Assembly (NCBI RefSeq): GCF_014192645.1
Contig: NZ_JACHYE010000002.1
Coordinates: forward strand, 186,001 to 250,000
From: Herbaspirillum sp. Sphag64
GTDB lineage: Bacteria; Pseudomonadota; Gammaproteobacteria; Burkholderiales; Burkholderiaceae_D
DNA: 64,000 nt
Reading direction: 5' to 3'
Shown here: piece after piece, positions 47,277 to 55,908 of the stretch
How positions within the stretch are numbered: position 1 is the stretch's first letter
Layout: the number at the start of each line of letters is the position of its first letter
The notes under the pieces: model-generated
What the model was told of the DNA's origin: nothing
What the model saw: the letters and a program-made list of their open reading frames with translations, nothing else
Databases searched by the model: none
Translations under genes and position numbers: made by a program

Positions 47277-47894
47277 TCATTGGCTGCAACTGGCCGCAGC
47301 CCCCTCACTGAGTCCCCGAACATCCCTGGCAATAGCTTGCGCTAGATTGGCAACAACCCGTTGCACAGCTTGCACCGCACCAGCCACGTCATCACCTGCA
47401 GCAAGCTCACTGAGATGTAGTTGGCAAGCCGTATTGCCTGCCGTACCACGCTGATCGCTGCGGGTTGCCGTCCAGCTGAATTGCGCATCCACTTTGCCAG
47501 CACGAGCGGCGTCAAATTGCGTCAGCGTCACACCGATTCTGTACACCGGTATATTGGCGGGACGCGCACCGCGGGTCACATCAATTGCTCCCAAACGGTT
47601 GACCAGTTGCGCGGCCAGGGCATCGCGCAATTCGTCATTGAATGAAGAAGACCAGCGATCCTGCTCCAGAATATCGATACGCGCAGTATCGGTGCGTAGC
47701 ACCAGTTGCGGGCGCATCAAACGCTCGGGAACGCTGACCGGCGCCACCTCAATGTAGAGCGGTGCAGTTGCTGCTGACGATAACGGCGTCTGCGCCGCCG
47801 GCGCCAATGTATAGAACCGCGTCGGTGCTGATGCGCATGCCGCCAGTGCGCTCACCAAGGCGGCGACCATCGCCACGGTAACTTTAGACTGCAT
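47277..47894 (-). CDS. pqiC: PqiC-type lipoprotein of the Pqi envelope transport system
   Basis: A 205-residue lipoprotein with lipobox LAAC (Cys20) and a mature ABC-transport-auxiliary domain (RFYTLAP start, VSVPERLMRPQLVLR, WSSSFNDELRDAL). In E. coli PqiC sits in the outer membrane and contacts the PqiB tunnel. Its ATG overlaps the pqiB stop by one base (TAATG), and AGGAGG lies within the pqiB end, so they are co-translated. Last gene of pqiA-pqiA-pqiB-pqiC. Confidence 0.9.
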   Translation of the reverse strand: MQSKVTVAMVAALVSALAACASAPTRFYTLAPAAQTPLSSAATAPLYIEVAPVSVPERLMRPQLVLRTDTARIDILEQDRWSSSFNDELRDALAAQLVNRLGAIDVTRGARPANIPVYRIGVTLTQFDAARAGKVDAQFSWTATRSDQRGTAGNTACQLHLSELAAGDDVAGAVQAVQRVVANLAQAIARDVRGLSEGAAASCSQ

Positions 47895-49528
47895 TATTTA
47901 TCCTCCTGCTTGCCGCGAATCAGTGATTCGGGATGTTGCTGCAAATAATCCGTGAGTACCCTGATCGAGGCAGCAGCACGTGACAACTCCTGCATGGTCT
48001 GACGCACATCCTGCTGCAACGGCGCATCGTCAGAGAGCGTATGCTCGGCAGCATTGAGTGTCTTGCGGGCGTCGCGCATGGCTGCGGTAATTTCAGGTGC
48101 GACGTCGTTGCTCAGTCGATCCATGGTTTTTTCCGCGCCGCGCAGGGTGTGGTCGAGCGTTGTCAGCGTGGTATGCAGTTCATTACCGATCTTGTCGAAC
48201 GGTACTTTGTCGAGCTTGCGCGCGATGCTGGCAATCTGGGTCTGAATTTCATCCATCGAGTTGGGCACCGTGGGGAACACTGGCGGATTGTGATCCAGAT
48301 CGAACTGAGCCTTTGCAGCATCCGGGAAAAAGTCCAGCGCGATATAAATCTGACCAGTCAACAGATTTCCGCTGCGCAATTGTGCTCGCCAGCCATGCGC
48401 GACCAGATAGCGCACCCGTTCACGTGGCGTATAGCGCGAAGTCCGCTCCTCATTGAACTTGCGCCCGAGGCGGTCCGGATACAACTCGACCAGTACCGGC
48501 ATGATGAATTGCTGGGTCTGGTCATCGTATTCAATACCAACCGACTTGACCTCACCCAACTCCACGCCGCGGAAATCGATCACCGCTCCCGGTTCCAAGC
48601 CCCGCAAAGATTGATTGAAGTACATCAGAACCAGTTGCGAGCGGCCATTCGGCTCCTTCATGGCAGTGCTCTCGTCATCAGCCAGACGGAAACTGGTATT
48701 TTCGCGGGCTATCGGTACATTGTCAGCATCGTCCAGAGGACGGAAGGCAATTCCGCCAAGAATCACGGTCGCCAAAGACTGGGTCTGAAATTTGAAACCA
48801 TTAGCATTGATCTGCATATCGAAGCCACTGGCATGCCAGAAACGCGAATTGATGGTCACAAACTTGTCGTACGGCGCATTCACGAAAATACGCAGTGTCA
48901 CACCACGCCCATCCTGATCCAGATCATAGGCGGCCACCTGCCCGACCTGAATGCGGCGGTAGAACACAGGCGAACCAATATCAAGCGAACCCAGGTCGGC
49001 GGTATGCAGCACAAACTGCTTGCCAGAAGTATCCCGAGTGATGATCGGCGGTTGCTCAAGCCCTGAGAAATCGCGCTTGGTATCTTCGGACTTACCTGCA
49101 TCAGCACCAATGTAGGCCCCCGATAGCAAGGTATTCAATCCTGAAATACCGGACGCCGCGACCCGCGGACGCACGACCCAGAAACGTGTGTCGTCGGCCG
49201 TAAAGCTCTCGGCCTCCTTGGTCAACTGGACTGTCGTTACCACGTGCGAACGGTCAGGACTAAGCTTGATGGACTGTACCTGACCGATATCAACATCCTT
49301 GTATTTGACCTTGGTCTTGCCCGCTTCCAGCCCTTCGGCAGAAATGAAGCTGATCGTAATAACAGGCCCCCGTTCAAGAATGATCTTTACCACCAGAGTC
49401 AGTCCCACGACGGCGGCGATAATTGGAATAAGCCATACCAGCGACGGCAACCATTGACGGCGAGGCTCACGTCTAGGCTCAGGAATCTGCTCGGGCAAGT
49501 TGCGTGGTGGCACAGAGGATTGACTCAT
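47894..49528 (-). CDS. pqiB: PqiB-type MCE-domain protein
   Basis: A 544-residue protein (E. coli PqiB 546) with an N-terminal membrane anchor (LVWLIPIIAAVVGLTLVVKII) and three MCE/MlaD domains (starting near ITISFISAEGLEAGKTKVKYKDV, GSPVFYRRIQVGQV and GAVIDFRGVELGEV). A C-terminal helical region follows (~residues 430-530) that in E. coli forms the needle tip. Hexamers form a periplasm-spanning tunnel thought to move lipids between membranes. The Pro/Arg-rich N-terminus is cytoplasmic. Confidence 0.94.
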   Translation of the reverse strand: MSQSSVPPRNLPEQIPEPRREPRRQWLPSLVWLIPIIAAVVGLTLVVKIILERGPVITISFISAEGLEAGKTKVKYKDVDIGQVQSIKLSPDRSHVVTTVQLTKEAESFTADDTRFWVVRPRVAASGISGLNTLLSGAYIGADAGKSEDTKRDFSGLEQPPIITRDTSGKQFVLHTADLGSLDIGSPVFYRRIQVGQVAAYDLDQDGRGVTLRIFVNAPYDKFVTINSRFWHASGFDMQINANGFKFQTQSLATVILGGIAFRPLDDADNVPIARENTSFRLADDESTAMKEPNGRSQLVLMYFNQSLRGLEPGAVIDFRGVELGEVKSVGIEYDDQTQQFIMPVLVELYPDRLGRKFNEERTSRYTPRERVRYLVAHGWRAQLRSGNLLTGQIYIALDFFPDAAKAQFDLDHNPPVFPTVPNSMDEIQTQIASIARKLDKVPFDKIGNELHTTLTTLDHTLRGAEKTMDRLSNDVAPEITAAMRDARKTLNAAEHTLSDDAPLQQDVRQTMQELSRAAASIRVLTDYLQQHPESLIRGKQEDK

Positions 49529-50298
49529 TGTTGTCTTTCTTTTAATGCATTTGTTGCACTTGTTGCACTTGTAGCGCCTATTGCACTTCTTGTATTTATT
49601 GCACTTGTGACGTGACTGGCTTGCGACCCTTCCGGATCATGAACGATCTCAGTCGCCTCATCCAGCTCCCCTTCTTGTTCTTCCTCTTGCCCCTCGTCCC
49701 AGATCAGACGGGGATCGAAGCTAAGCGAAGCCAGCATGGTCAGCACCACCACAGAACCAAAGGCGGCAACGCCAAATCCGGCAGTAATCCTAGCGAAGCC
49801 CTCAATCTGCACCAACCCGGCCAGCAGCGCCACAACAAACACATCGAGCATCGACCAGCGCCCGATTGCCTCTACCAGCCGAAATAGCTTGGCGCGCTGC
49901 AAGCGTTGCCAACTGCTGCGACGACGCGCTGTCACGGTCAGCAATATGAGTGCGACCAGTTTGAACAGGGGAACCAGAAAACTGGCGACAAAGACCACCA
50001 GCGCCAGCTCCCAGGAACCGGAGAGCCAGAAATAAATGATGCCGCTCATGATCGTATCCCGCTGCTGATCGAGCAATGTCGATGTCACCATGACCGGCAA
50101 CAGATTGGCCGGAATATACATGATGCAGGCAGCAATGAGAAAAGCCCAGGTACGATTGAGACTATCTGGCTTGCGGCTGTGCAAAGTACCGCCACAAACG
50201 CCGCAGTGCGCGTTGTCCGCCGCATCCTGCCAGACCGTACGACAGTGATGACAGCTGACAAGCCCGCATTCAGCTGCGGTGACGACCGAAACTGTCAT
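49525..50298 (-). CDS. pqiA: PqiA-like inner-membrane protein, second half
   Basis: A 257-residue protein with an N-terminal zinc-ribbon-like CHHC...CGVCGG, then four membrane segments (FLIAACIMYIPANLLPVMV, ELALVVFVASFLVPLFKLVAL and others). It equals the C-terminal half of E. coli PqiA (417 residues), which is split into two genes here. It overlaps pqiA1 upstream and pqiB downstream by ATGA. The C-terminus carries an acidic stretch (EGQEEEQEGELDEATE), then a degenerate three-residue repeat (TSA, INT, RSA, IGA, TSA, TSA, TNA) not expected in the family. Confidence 0.9.
   Translation of the reverse strand: MTVSVVTAAECGLVSCHHCRTVWQDAADNAHCGVCGGTLHSRKPDSLNRTWAFLIAACIMYIPANLLPVMVTSTLLDQQRDTIMSGIIYFWLSGSWELALVVFVASFLVPLFKLVALILLTVTARRRSSWQRLQRAKLFRLVEAIGRWSMLDVFVVALLAGLVQIEGFARITAGFGVAAFGSVVVLTMLASLSFDPRLIWDEGQEEEQEGELDEATEIVHDPEGSQASHVTSAINTRSAIGATSATSATNALKERQQ
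49551..49613 (-). repeat. Degenerate 9-bp tandem repeat in the 3' end of the second pqiA gene
   Basis: Seven consecutive 9-bp units. Two are identical (TTGTTGCAC at 49551-49559 and 49560-49568 on the plus strand) and the others diverge by one to five bases. In the coding frame each unit gives three residues, so changes in copy number would keep the frame. Confidence 0.8.
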
Positions 50299-50948
50299 GG
50301 TGCGGCCTCGCGATCTGCATGATGCAATCCGGTGGTTACCGCGGGCGCAACAACCAGCAACTGCCACAAATAGTGAGGACTGAAGGAGACCACAGCAGTC
50401 AACAAAATAGTCAGCGCAGCAAAGGCCCAAAGCGCCATGCCGGGAATCACATTAGCGATATGCGATAGCTTCACCAGCGCGACCAGCACGCCCAGCAGGA
50501 AGACTTCCACCATGCCCCAGGGACGAATCGCGTGCATCATTCGCAACAGCCACTTGAAACCCGGTCTCGGGGACTGCCTCACGGAAGGGACCAACAAGTA
50601 GAGCAGAATCAGTAACTGCACTAATGGAAAAAGGATCGTTGTCGCCAGTACCAACATTGCCACCAAAGACATGCCATCTTGATTAAGTGTGAACACGGCA
50701 CCCAGTAGCGTGGTGCGACTACTCAGGCCCTGCAACTCGATCTCCACGATCGGGAAGCTGTTGGCGATCACAAACATGATCAGACTGGCCACCGTCAACG
50801 GTAGCAAGCGCTCATAACGGCGACCGATATGACGCTCCAGCTCGGCCCCACAGCGCTGACAACGCGCGATTTCACACGCGCCAGGTGGTTGCCTGTGATG
50901 CACCGCATCACACTGCTCACAGACAATCAGGTCAGGACGTTCAAGCAT
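50295..50948 (-). CDS. pqiA: PqiA-like inner-membrane protein, first half
   Basis: A 217-residue protein with two CxxC pairs at the N-terminus (CEQCD and CQRCG, a rubredoxin-like knuckle) and four membrane segments (TVASLIMFVIANSFPIVEI, LVAMLVLATTILFPLVQLL, a third near VEVFLLGVLVALVKL, and a fourth near ALTILLTAVVSF). It is the N-terminal half of the PqiA architecture and heads the pqi operon, divergent from the leuA leader. PqiA supplies the inner-membrane component for PqiB. Confidence 0.9.
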   Translation of the reverse strand: MLERPDLIVCEQCDAVHHRQPPGACEIARCQRCGAELERHIGRRYERLLPLTVASLIMFVIANSFPIVEIELQGLSSRTTLLGAVFTLNQDGMSLVAMLVLATTILFPLVQLLILLYLLVPSVRQSPRPGFKWLLRMMHAIRPWGMVEVFLLGVLVALVKLSHIANVIPGMALWAFAALTILLTAVVSFSPHYLWQLLVVAPAVTTGLHHADREAAP

Positions 50949-51116
50949 GAGATGAGTTCAAGGTAAATGTTGCTTCCGGTTAATCACGATAGAACGCATC
51001 GTTTCACATCGCGAACCCTGTTCGCAAGAGATGCTTGCGCAAGCGCTTCGCTGAAATGCTATCGCTGTGATTCTAGCAACAAATGACAGATTGAATGGTT
51101 TAGGTTTAGATAAAGC

Positions 51117-51146
51117 TTGACAATCACGGCGTCAATCTTCTACAGT
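51117..51146 (+). promoter_or_regulatory. Promoter of the leuA leader
   Basis: A perfect -35 TTGACA (51117-51122) and TACAGT (51141-51146) with an 18-bp spacer. The predicted start, near 51153, coincides with the ATG of the leader peptide, which has no ribosome-binding site. This suggests a leaderless mini-message. Confidence 0.65.
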
Positions 51147-51152
51147 GGCCAG

Positions 51153-51248
51153 ATGAACTCCGCAACACAATTCTCCCTGACACTACTAAACGGCGCTGGC
51201 GCACTGCTATCGCTGCTACTAGTGTCGCTACTACCAGCTTCGCGCTAA
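51153..51248 (+). CDS. leuL: Leucine-rich leader peptide upstream of leuA
   Basis: A 31-residue open frame (MNSATQFSLTLL at the start, TAA stop) with ten leucines, seven of them CTA, a codon rarely used in the surrounding genes. The frame has clusters LL, LL, LLL, LL in its second half (ALLSLLLVSLLP). This is the hallmark of a leucine-sensing attenuation leader: low charged tRNA-Leu stalls the ribosome and changes folding downstream. It lies 337 nt before leuA and starts right at the predicted transcription start. The attenuation mechanism is inferred, because no classical terminator with a T-run stem is obvious after it. Confidence 0.75.
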   Translation: MNSATQFSLTLLNGAGALLSLLLVSLLPASR

Positions 51249-51585
51249 TTCAGTTTCAAGTCTGTTTTTCCCTGTTTTTCCAGTCGTTTTTTGCAGTTTC
51301 CAGCCCGCGTTGGTTTGATTGAGTTGATAGTACTCTTTCGGCATCGCAGCTCGATTAACTAGTTGCACGTTTTCTGAAAAGCCGCTCATGCATTTCAAAG
51401 CCATCAACGCTACCCTGACTTCCGGTGAATTTATTGCCGCGATGATCTTTGCACGGGCGCTTGCGCTACTGCCGCTACCGACCGGTCACCTGACCTGGCG
51501 CACGTGGCAGTCAGGTGGCCTGTCAGCCACATCGAATTCCCTGATTCATCATTTCACTGCAGTGACAAATTAAAGAGGTTTCACC
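51249..51585 (+). promoter_or_regulatory. leuA leader RNA: T-tracts, alternative hairpins and a second small frame
   Basis: After the leader peptide come T-rich tracts, including a tandem CTGTTTTTCC repeat (51262-51281). Further on, CACCTGAC (51487-51494) can pair with GTCAGGTG (51510-51517). Alternatively GTGGC (51504-51508) can pair with GCCAC (51526-51530), with CAGG/CCTG inside. The two cannot form together. A 61-codon frame (51388-51573, MHFKAINATL start) ends 12 nt before leuA with AAAGAGG at its stop and could couple translation; its coding status is doubtful. Confidence 0.4.
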
Positions 51586-53289
51586 ATGATGTTAAGCAAT
51601 CCGGCAGCAAAGTATCGCGCGTTCCCGACCATCCCATTGGCAGATCGGACCTGGCCTAATCAATTCATTTCCAAACCGCCGATGTGGATGAGTACGGATC
51701 TGCGCGACGGTAATCAGGCGTTGATTGAACCGATGAGTCCAGAGCGCAAGCTGCGCTTCTTTGAAATGTTGCTTCAGGTGGGCTTGAAGGAAATCGAAGT
51801 AGGCTTCCCTTCCGCATCGCAAACCGACTTCGACTTCGTTCGCAAACTGATCGAAGAAAATCGTATCCCTGACGACGTCACCATCATTGTACTCACGCAG
51901 TCACGCGAAGAGTTGATCCGTCGTACCATCGACTCTCTGCAGGGTGCCAAGCAGGCCATCGTTCACCTGTACAACTCGGTTGCTCCCGCCTTCCGCAAGA
52001 TTGTCTTCAACATGAGCCGTGATGAAATCAAGGAAATCGCGGTCTCCGGCACACGTCTGGTCAAGGAGCTCACCGATGCCCGTCCAGAAACGCAATGGCG
52101 CTACGAGTACTCGCCTGAGTCATTCAGCACCACCGAACTCGATTTTTCCCGCGAAATCTGTGACGCAGTCTGTGCTACCTGGGGTGCCACACCAGAACGC
52201 AAAGTCATTCTGAATCTGCCATCCACCGTGGAGTGCAGCACACCCAATGTCTACGCTGACCAGATTGAGTGGATGCATCGTAACCTGCAGTACCGTGCAT
52301 CCTCAATCATCTCGGTCCATCCGCACAACGATCGCGGCACTGCTGTCGCTTCGGCTGAGTTGGCAGTGATGGCTGGCGCAGAACGTGTGGAAGGCTGTCT
52401 GTTTGGCAACGGCGAACGCACTGGCAACGTCGACCTGGTCACACTGGCGCTGAATCTGTATACCCAGGGGGTGAATCCTGGCCTGGATTTTTCCGACATC
52501 GATACCGTGCGTCAATGTGTTGAAGAGTGTAACCAGATCCCGGTTCACCCGCGCCACCCTTATGTTGGCGATCTGGTATTTACGGCTTTCTCGGGCTCGC
52601 ATCAGGATGCAATCAAGAAGGGTTTCGCCAAGCAACAGCCAGATGCCATCTGGGAAGTACCTTATTTGCCGATCGACCCGGCCGATCTGGGGCGTAGCTA
52701 CGATGCGGTGATTCGCGTCAACAGTCAGTCCGGCAAGGGTGGTATGGCTTATCTGCTGGAGCAGGAATATGGTCTGGCACTGCCACGTCGTCTGCAAATC
52801 GAATTTAGTCGCGCGATCCAGCGCGAGGCAGACGCTACCGGCAAGGAAATCGTGGCCGAGGACATCTACAGCATCTTCAAGAGCGAATATCTGGACCGCA
52901 ATGCCCCGTACATCTATCGCGGCCATCGCATGTCGGAAGATTCTGCCCACAAGGAATCAATCAAGATTGAAATCGATATCGAGCGCAACGGTGAGACCTC
53001 AACCCTGCGCGGCACTGGCAATGGACCGATTGATGCCTTCATCAATGCACTCAATCTCGACATCAAGCTGATGGACTTCCATGAACATGCCATTGGCGCC
53101 GGTGCCAACGCACAAGCGGCAAGCTATATCGAATTGCGTCTCAATGAAGCACCAACCGGTTTCGGTGTTGGCATTGATGCCAACATCGTCACCGCATCGT
53201 TCAAAGCTGTACTCAGTGCCATCAATCGCCAGATCGCGATTGATCAGAGCGCGAATCAGTCCTCCTCGTCACAAGCGAAGGCAGCTTGA
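51586..53289 (+). CDS. leuA: 2-isopropylmalate synthase (long, LeuA2-type)
   Basis: This 567-residue enzyme condenses acetyl-CoA with 2-ketoisovalerate, the committed step of leucine synthesis. The catalytic barrel shows [15 protein letters not shown], the metal-site motif [11 protein letters not shown] and [16 protein letters not shown]. The C-terminal regulatory domain (~residues 430-560, [23 protein letters not shown]) binds leucine for feedback inhibition. The length matches the ~560-residue form common in actinobacteria and many betaproteobacteria. AGAGG precedes the ATG. Expression is probably leucine-controlled through the leader. A terminator follows. Confidence 0.95.
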   Translation: MMLSNPAAKYRAFPTIPLADRTWPNQFISKPPMWMSTDLRDGNQALIEPMSPERKLRFFEMLLQVGLKEIEVGFPSASQTDFDFVRKLIEENRIPDDVTIIVLTQSREELIRRTIDSLQGAKQAIVHLYNSVAPAFRKIVFNMSRDEIKEIAVSGTRLVKELTDARPETQWRYEYSPESFSTTELDFSREICDAVCATWGATPERKVILNLPSTVECSTPNVYADQIEWMHRNLQYRASSIISVHPHNDRGTAVASAELAVMAGAERVEGCLFGNGERTGNVDLVTLALNLYTQGVNPGLDFSDIDTVRQCVEECNQIPVHPRHPYVGDLVFTAFSGSHQDAIKKGFAKQQPDAIWEVPYLPIDPADLGRSYDAVIRVNSQSGKGGMAYLLEQEYGLALPRRLQIEFSRAIQREADATGKEIVAEDIYSIFKSEYLDRNAPYIYRGHRMSEDSAHKESIKIEIDIERNGETSTLRGTGNGPIDAFINALNLDIKLMDFHEHAIGAGANAQAASYIELRLNEAPTGFGVGIDANIVTASFKAVLSAINRQIAIDQSANQSSSSQAKAA

Positions 53290-53300
53290 TTCAGCAAGAT

Positions 53301-53339
53301 AAAAAAAGCCGCCAGCTTATCCAGCTGGTTGCTTTTTTT
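53301..53339. terminator. Terminator between leuA and the convergent CE-like gene
   Basis: The outer stem AAAAAAAGC/GCTTTTTTT and inner stem CCAGC/GCTGG are joined by a 2-by-2 internal loop. The stop of the convergent gene (53317) lies inside it. Confidence 0.85.
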
Positions 53340-54465
53340 GTGAGTACGGATCGCTGTGCTGATGTTCAATCTTATATGTGCCTTCGTCTCTCATTGCGGC
53401 AGCGTCGATCAGCACACCATATAGGCCTGCACGCCCATTACGATTGAACAGGCTCTGCTCTTGCCAATCTGATTGCTGAAATGAATCGATGAACTGCTCT
53501 AAATCAGAGGCAATGGAATCTTTGTTTACCTCGTAACATTCAGCAATTCGTTCCATCGCCTGTGTAACAAACAATCCACATGCATTCGGAGCATGTCGCT
53601 GCAAATCGCCTGTAATCATTAAAGAATGGGATACGCCAGCCGCACCTCCCAATGCATTCAGATACTCCGCATGGTGTGGCTTTAACTCCTCCAGACTACT
53701 AAATGCCATTGCAAATTTTTCACCGCTAGTGTTGGAGCCAATACCAAAAAGAATCCAATGATCGTCCATCAACAACGGAACGAACCGTCCAGAATTAGGA
53801 GCAATCGAAGCAACATAGGGCAATAGCTGCTGAAGTGCTGACTGGTCAATTTCTCCGCTTGCCATTGCTTCTGTGGTGACTTTTCTTGCATCATTAAAAT
53901 GGAAGTGCTGCGTCAGGTCATTGAGCCGGGCAGAAACCAGATTCAATTCAGCGTCGGTGATCATCCGGTTCAATCCGAAGAGAGAATTATCAATCTGATT
54001 TTCCTCAATCAAATAACCAAAAATTTCCTGCTCCTTGATCTCTTGAACGATATTACTTCTTACCTGGGAATTACCCACCGTCTCTAATCCTGCCATCACC
54101 AAAATCTTGGGAGCGATTTTCCATTGATCGCTGGAGGCCTTTCTAGCATTTCTGCTCAAGACAATCTCGCACAGTTTCAAACTGTCCTTACCGAGTTGCA
54201 ACATGAGGTCATTGCTTGCACCCTCTTTGCCGGAATAAAGTGCCAAAAGGAAACTGGCCGATGCTCGCCCCAGAGGACTCCCGCTACAGGCTTTACTAAA
54301 CAATAATTCAGTGGCTAGCGAATTATTACGTCGCACGGCATCTTTGATTTTCCATGATACCTGGTGAGCAGTATCGGGGAGTTCCAAAAAGGCAGAAAAT
54401 TCCTCCTGCAAAGGGCTGGGATCAAGAACAGGGGGAGAAAAGGCAGGGAGTGTATTGGCAATCAT
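53317..54465 (-). CDS. Putative CE-clan cysteine protease/acetyltransferase-like protein; possible secreted effector
   Basis: A 382-residue protein without signal peptide or membrane segments. The C-terminal part (~residues 225-310) resembles the Ulp1/YopJ/SseL fold (clan CE): DDHWILFGI gives His236 on a strand, and LQRHAPNACGLFV gives Gln289 and Cys296 in the order and spacing expected (His to Cys 60 residues; ~60-66 in Ulp1 and XopD). The QR...CGLF string is close to the QRSSSECGIF site of YopJ. The usual acid in a DSL-type position is replaced (FSSLEEL, Ser256; Glu259 nearby), so activity is uncertain. Residues 1-220 are helical and unrecognised. No ribosome-binding site is visible. It is A+T-richer than its neighbours and stands alone between leuA and egtB. 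Confidence 0.6.
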   Translation of the reverse strand: MIANTLPAFSPPVLDPSPLQEEFSAFLELPDTAHQVSWKIKDAVRRNNSLATELLFSKACSGSPLGRASASFLLALYSGKEGASNDLMLQLGKDSLKLCEIVLSRNARKASSDQWKIAPKILVMAGLETVGNSQVRSNIVQEIKEQEIFGYLIEENQIDNSLFGLNRMITDAELNLVSARLNDLTQHFHFNDARKVTTEAMASGEIDQSALQQLLPYVASIAPNSGRFVPLLMDDHWILFGIGSNTSGEKFAMAFSSLEELKPHHAEYLNALGGAAGVSHSLMITGDLQRHAPNACGLFVTQAMERIAECYEVNKDSIASDLEQFIDSFQQSDWQEQSLFNRNGRAGLYGVLIDAAAMRDEGTYKIEHQHSDPYSQKKQPAG

Positions 54466-54622
54466 GGATTCGAATCAACTGAAAAAACATACAGCATCCA
54501 TTTTTTTGGACACGTGTACCTTCATTAATCAAGCCTGACGTCAAAATAGTCTGGACTGAAAGTCAACTAAAAAACTCACAAAAGCAACTGCATCTATACA
54601 GCCTAGCAATGTCTATTGCAAT

Positions 54623-55876
54623 TTACAGCGATTGCGCCAGTCGAATTCCGCTGTACTGCCAACACGCAGTAGCAGGAAAGAAATTGCGATAACTCATGCG
54701 AGCGTGCCCCTCCGGAGTGGCCCCAGAAGCACCGCGCAATACATACTGATTGACCATGAATTTGCCGTTGTACTCACCCACCGCACCGGGTGCAATCGCA
54801 TACCCTGGATACGGCGCATAACTACTGGAAGTCCATTGCCAGGCAACCCCGAACCAGTCACGTCGCAACCCGGAAACACTGCGCGCCGCGAGCTCCCATT
54901 CCGCTTCCGTCGGCAAGCGCGCTCCTACCCAACGCGCATAAGCATCTGCTTCAAAATAGGAAAGATGTAGTACTGCCGCATCCGGATCCAGTCGCTGCAT
55001 TCCATGCAAAGTGAATTCCTGCCATTCACCCTCCTCGGCACTTTGCCAGTACAGTGGATGCACGAAGTTATTGCTACATCGCCAATCCCATCCTGCGGCC
55101 AGCCAGAACGCAGGATCAGCATACCCTCCCTGCTCGACAAAACGCAGGTATTCACCATTGCTCACCAGACGCGATGCAATCGCAAATGGCTCGACGAATT
55201 GGCGATGCAACGGCAACTCGTTGTCAAAGCAGAACTCACCATCAAAGGCCGGCCGATAACCAATTTCTGCCACGCTCGCATCAAATTGATGCCAGCAAAG
55301 CTCTGATGCCACAGATAAACCGATCAAGGTACCGGGCAAATAATCAGGTTTGAGTGGATTGCATGACAACAGATGCTTGATATCCGTTAGCATGAGCTCC
55401 TGATGCTGCTGCTCGTGCTGCATCCCGAGCTGCAGCAATTCCACACCTTCGGCCGGGTAGTCCGGACCAAGCACGATTGCCTGCAGACGCTGTTCAACCT
55501 CGGCACGATAGCGGCGCACCTCGGACATTGCCGGTCGCGTCAGCAACCCGCGCTGTGCCCGTGGATGACGCTCTCCGACTGCGTCGTAATAGGAATTGAA
55601 CAAGTACCGATAGGCAGAATTGAAGGCCGAGAATTGTGGCTCGAAACGCGCCAGAACAAAGGTCTCAAAAAACCAGGTCGTATGCGCCAGGTGCCATTTG
55701 ATCGGACTGGCGTCCGGCATCGATTGCACGACACAGTCTTCTTCGGAAAGTGGCGCAGCCAGTAACATCGAGTATTCGCGCAAGCGCAAAAAGTCATCAA
55801 ACAGGGCGACGAGAGCCTCCTGCGGCTGAAGCTTTGACCCGATATTCGGCACAACGACTTCGCTTAAGCTGGACAT
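54623..55876 (-). CDS. egtB: Ergothioneine sulfoxide synthase EgtB
   Basis: A 417-residue protein from the ATG at 55876 (GAGGA upstream). It has an N-terminal DinB-like domain with HLAHTTWFFE and the iron-binding HEQQHQELML motif, and a C-terminal formylglycine-generating-enzyme-like domain (VSNGEYLRFVEQGGY, WVGARLPTEAEWE, WQWTSSSYAPYPGY). It couples trimethylhistidine (hercynine) oxidatively to cysteine or gamma-glutamylcysteine. egtD lies 32 bp upstream in the same direction. No egtA, egtC or egtE gene is in the window. Confidence 0.92.
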   Translation of the reverse strand: MSSLSEVVVPNIGSKLQPQEALVALFDDFLRLREYSMLLAAPLSEEDCVVQSMPDASPIKWHLAHTTWFFETFVLARFEPQFSAFNSAYRYLFNSYYDAVGERHPRAQRGLLTRPAMSEVRRYRAEVEQRLQAIVLGPDYPAEGVELLQLGMQHEQQHQELMLTDIKHLLSCNPLKPDYLPGTLIGLSVASELCWHQFDASVAEIGYRPAFDGEFCFDNELPLHRQFVEPFAIASRLVSNGEYLRFVEQGGYADPAFWLAAGWDWRCSNNFVHPLYWQSAEEGEWQEFTLHGMQRLDPDAAVLHLSYFEADAYARWVGARLPTEAEWELAARSVSGLRRDWFGVAWQWTSSSYAPYPGYAIAPGAVGEYNGKFMVNQYVLRGASGATPEGHARMSYRNFFPATACWQYSGIRLAQSL

Positions 55877-55908
55877 ACCATTTTCCTCGACATCAATATT
55901 TGGATGGA

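Noticed and set aside
48041..49066. 341-codon frame antisense to pqiB
   Set aside because: Lies entirely within pqiB, no motif and no upstream signal.
51262..51281. Tandem CTGTTTTTCC repeat in the leuA leader as a terminator
   Set aside because: The T-tracts are not preceded by a stable stem, so they do not form a classical intrinsic terminator.
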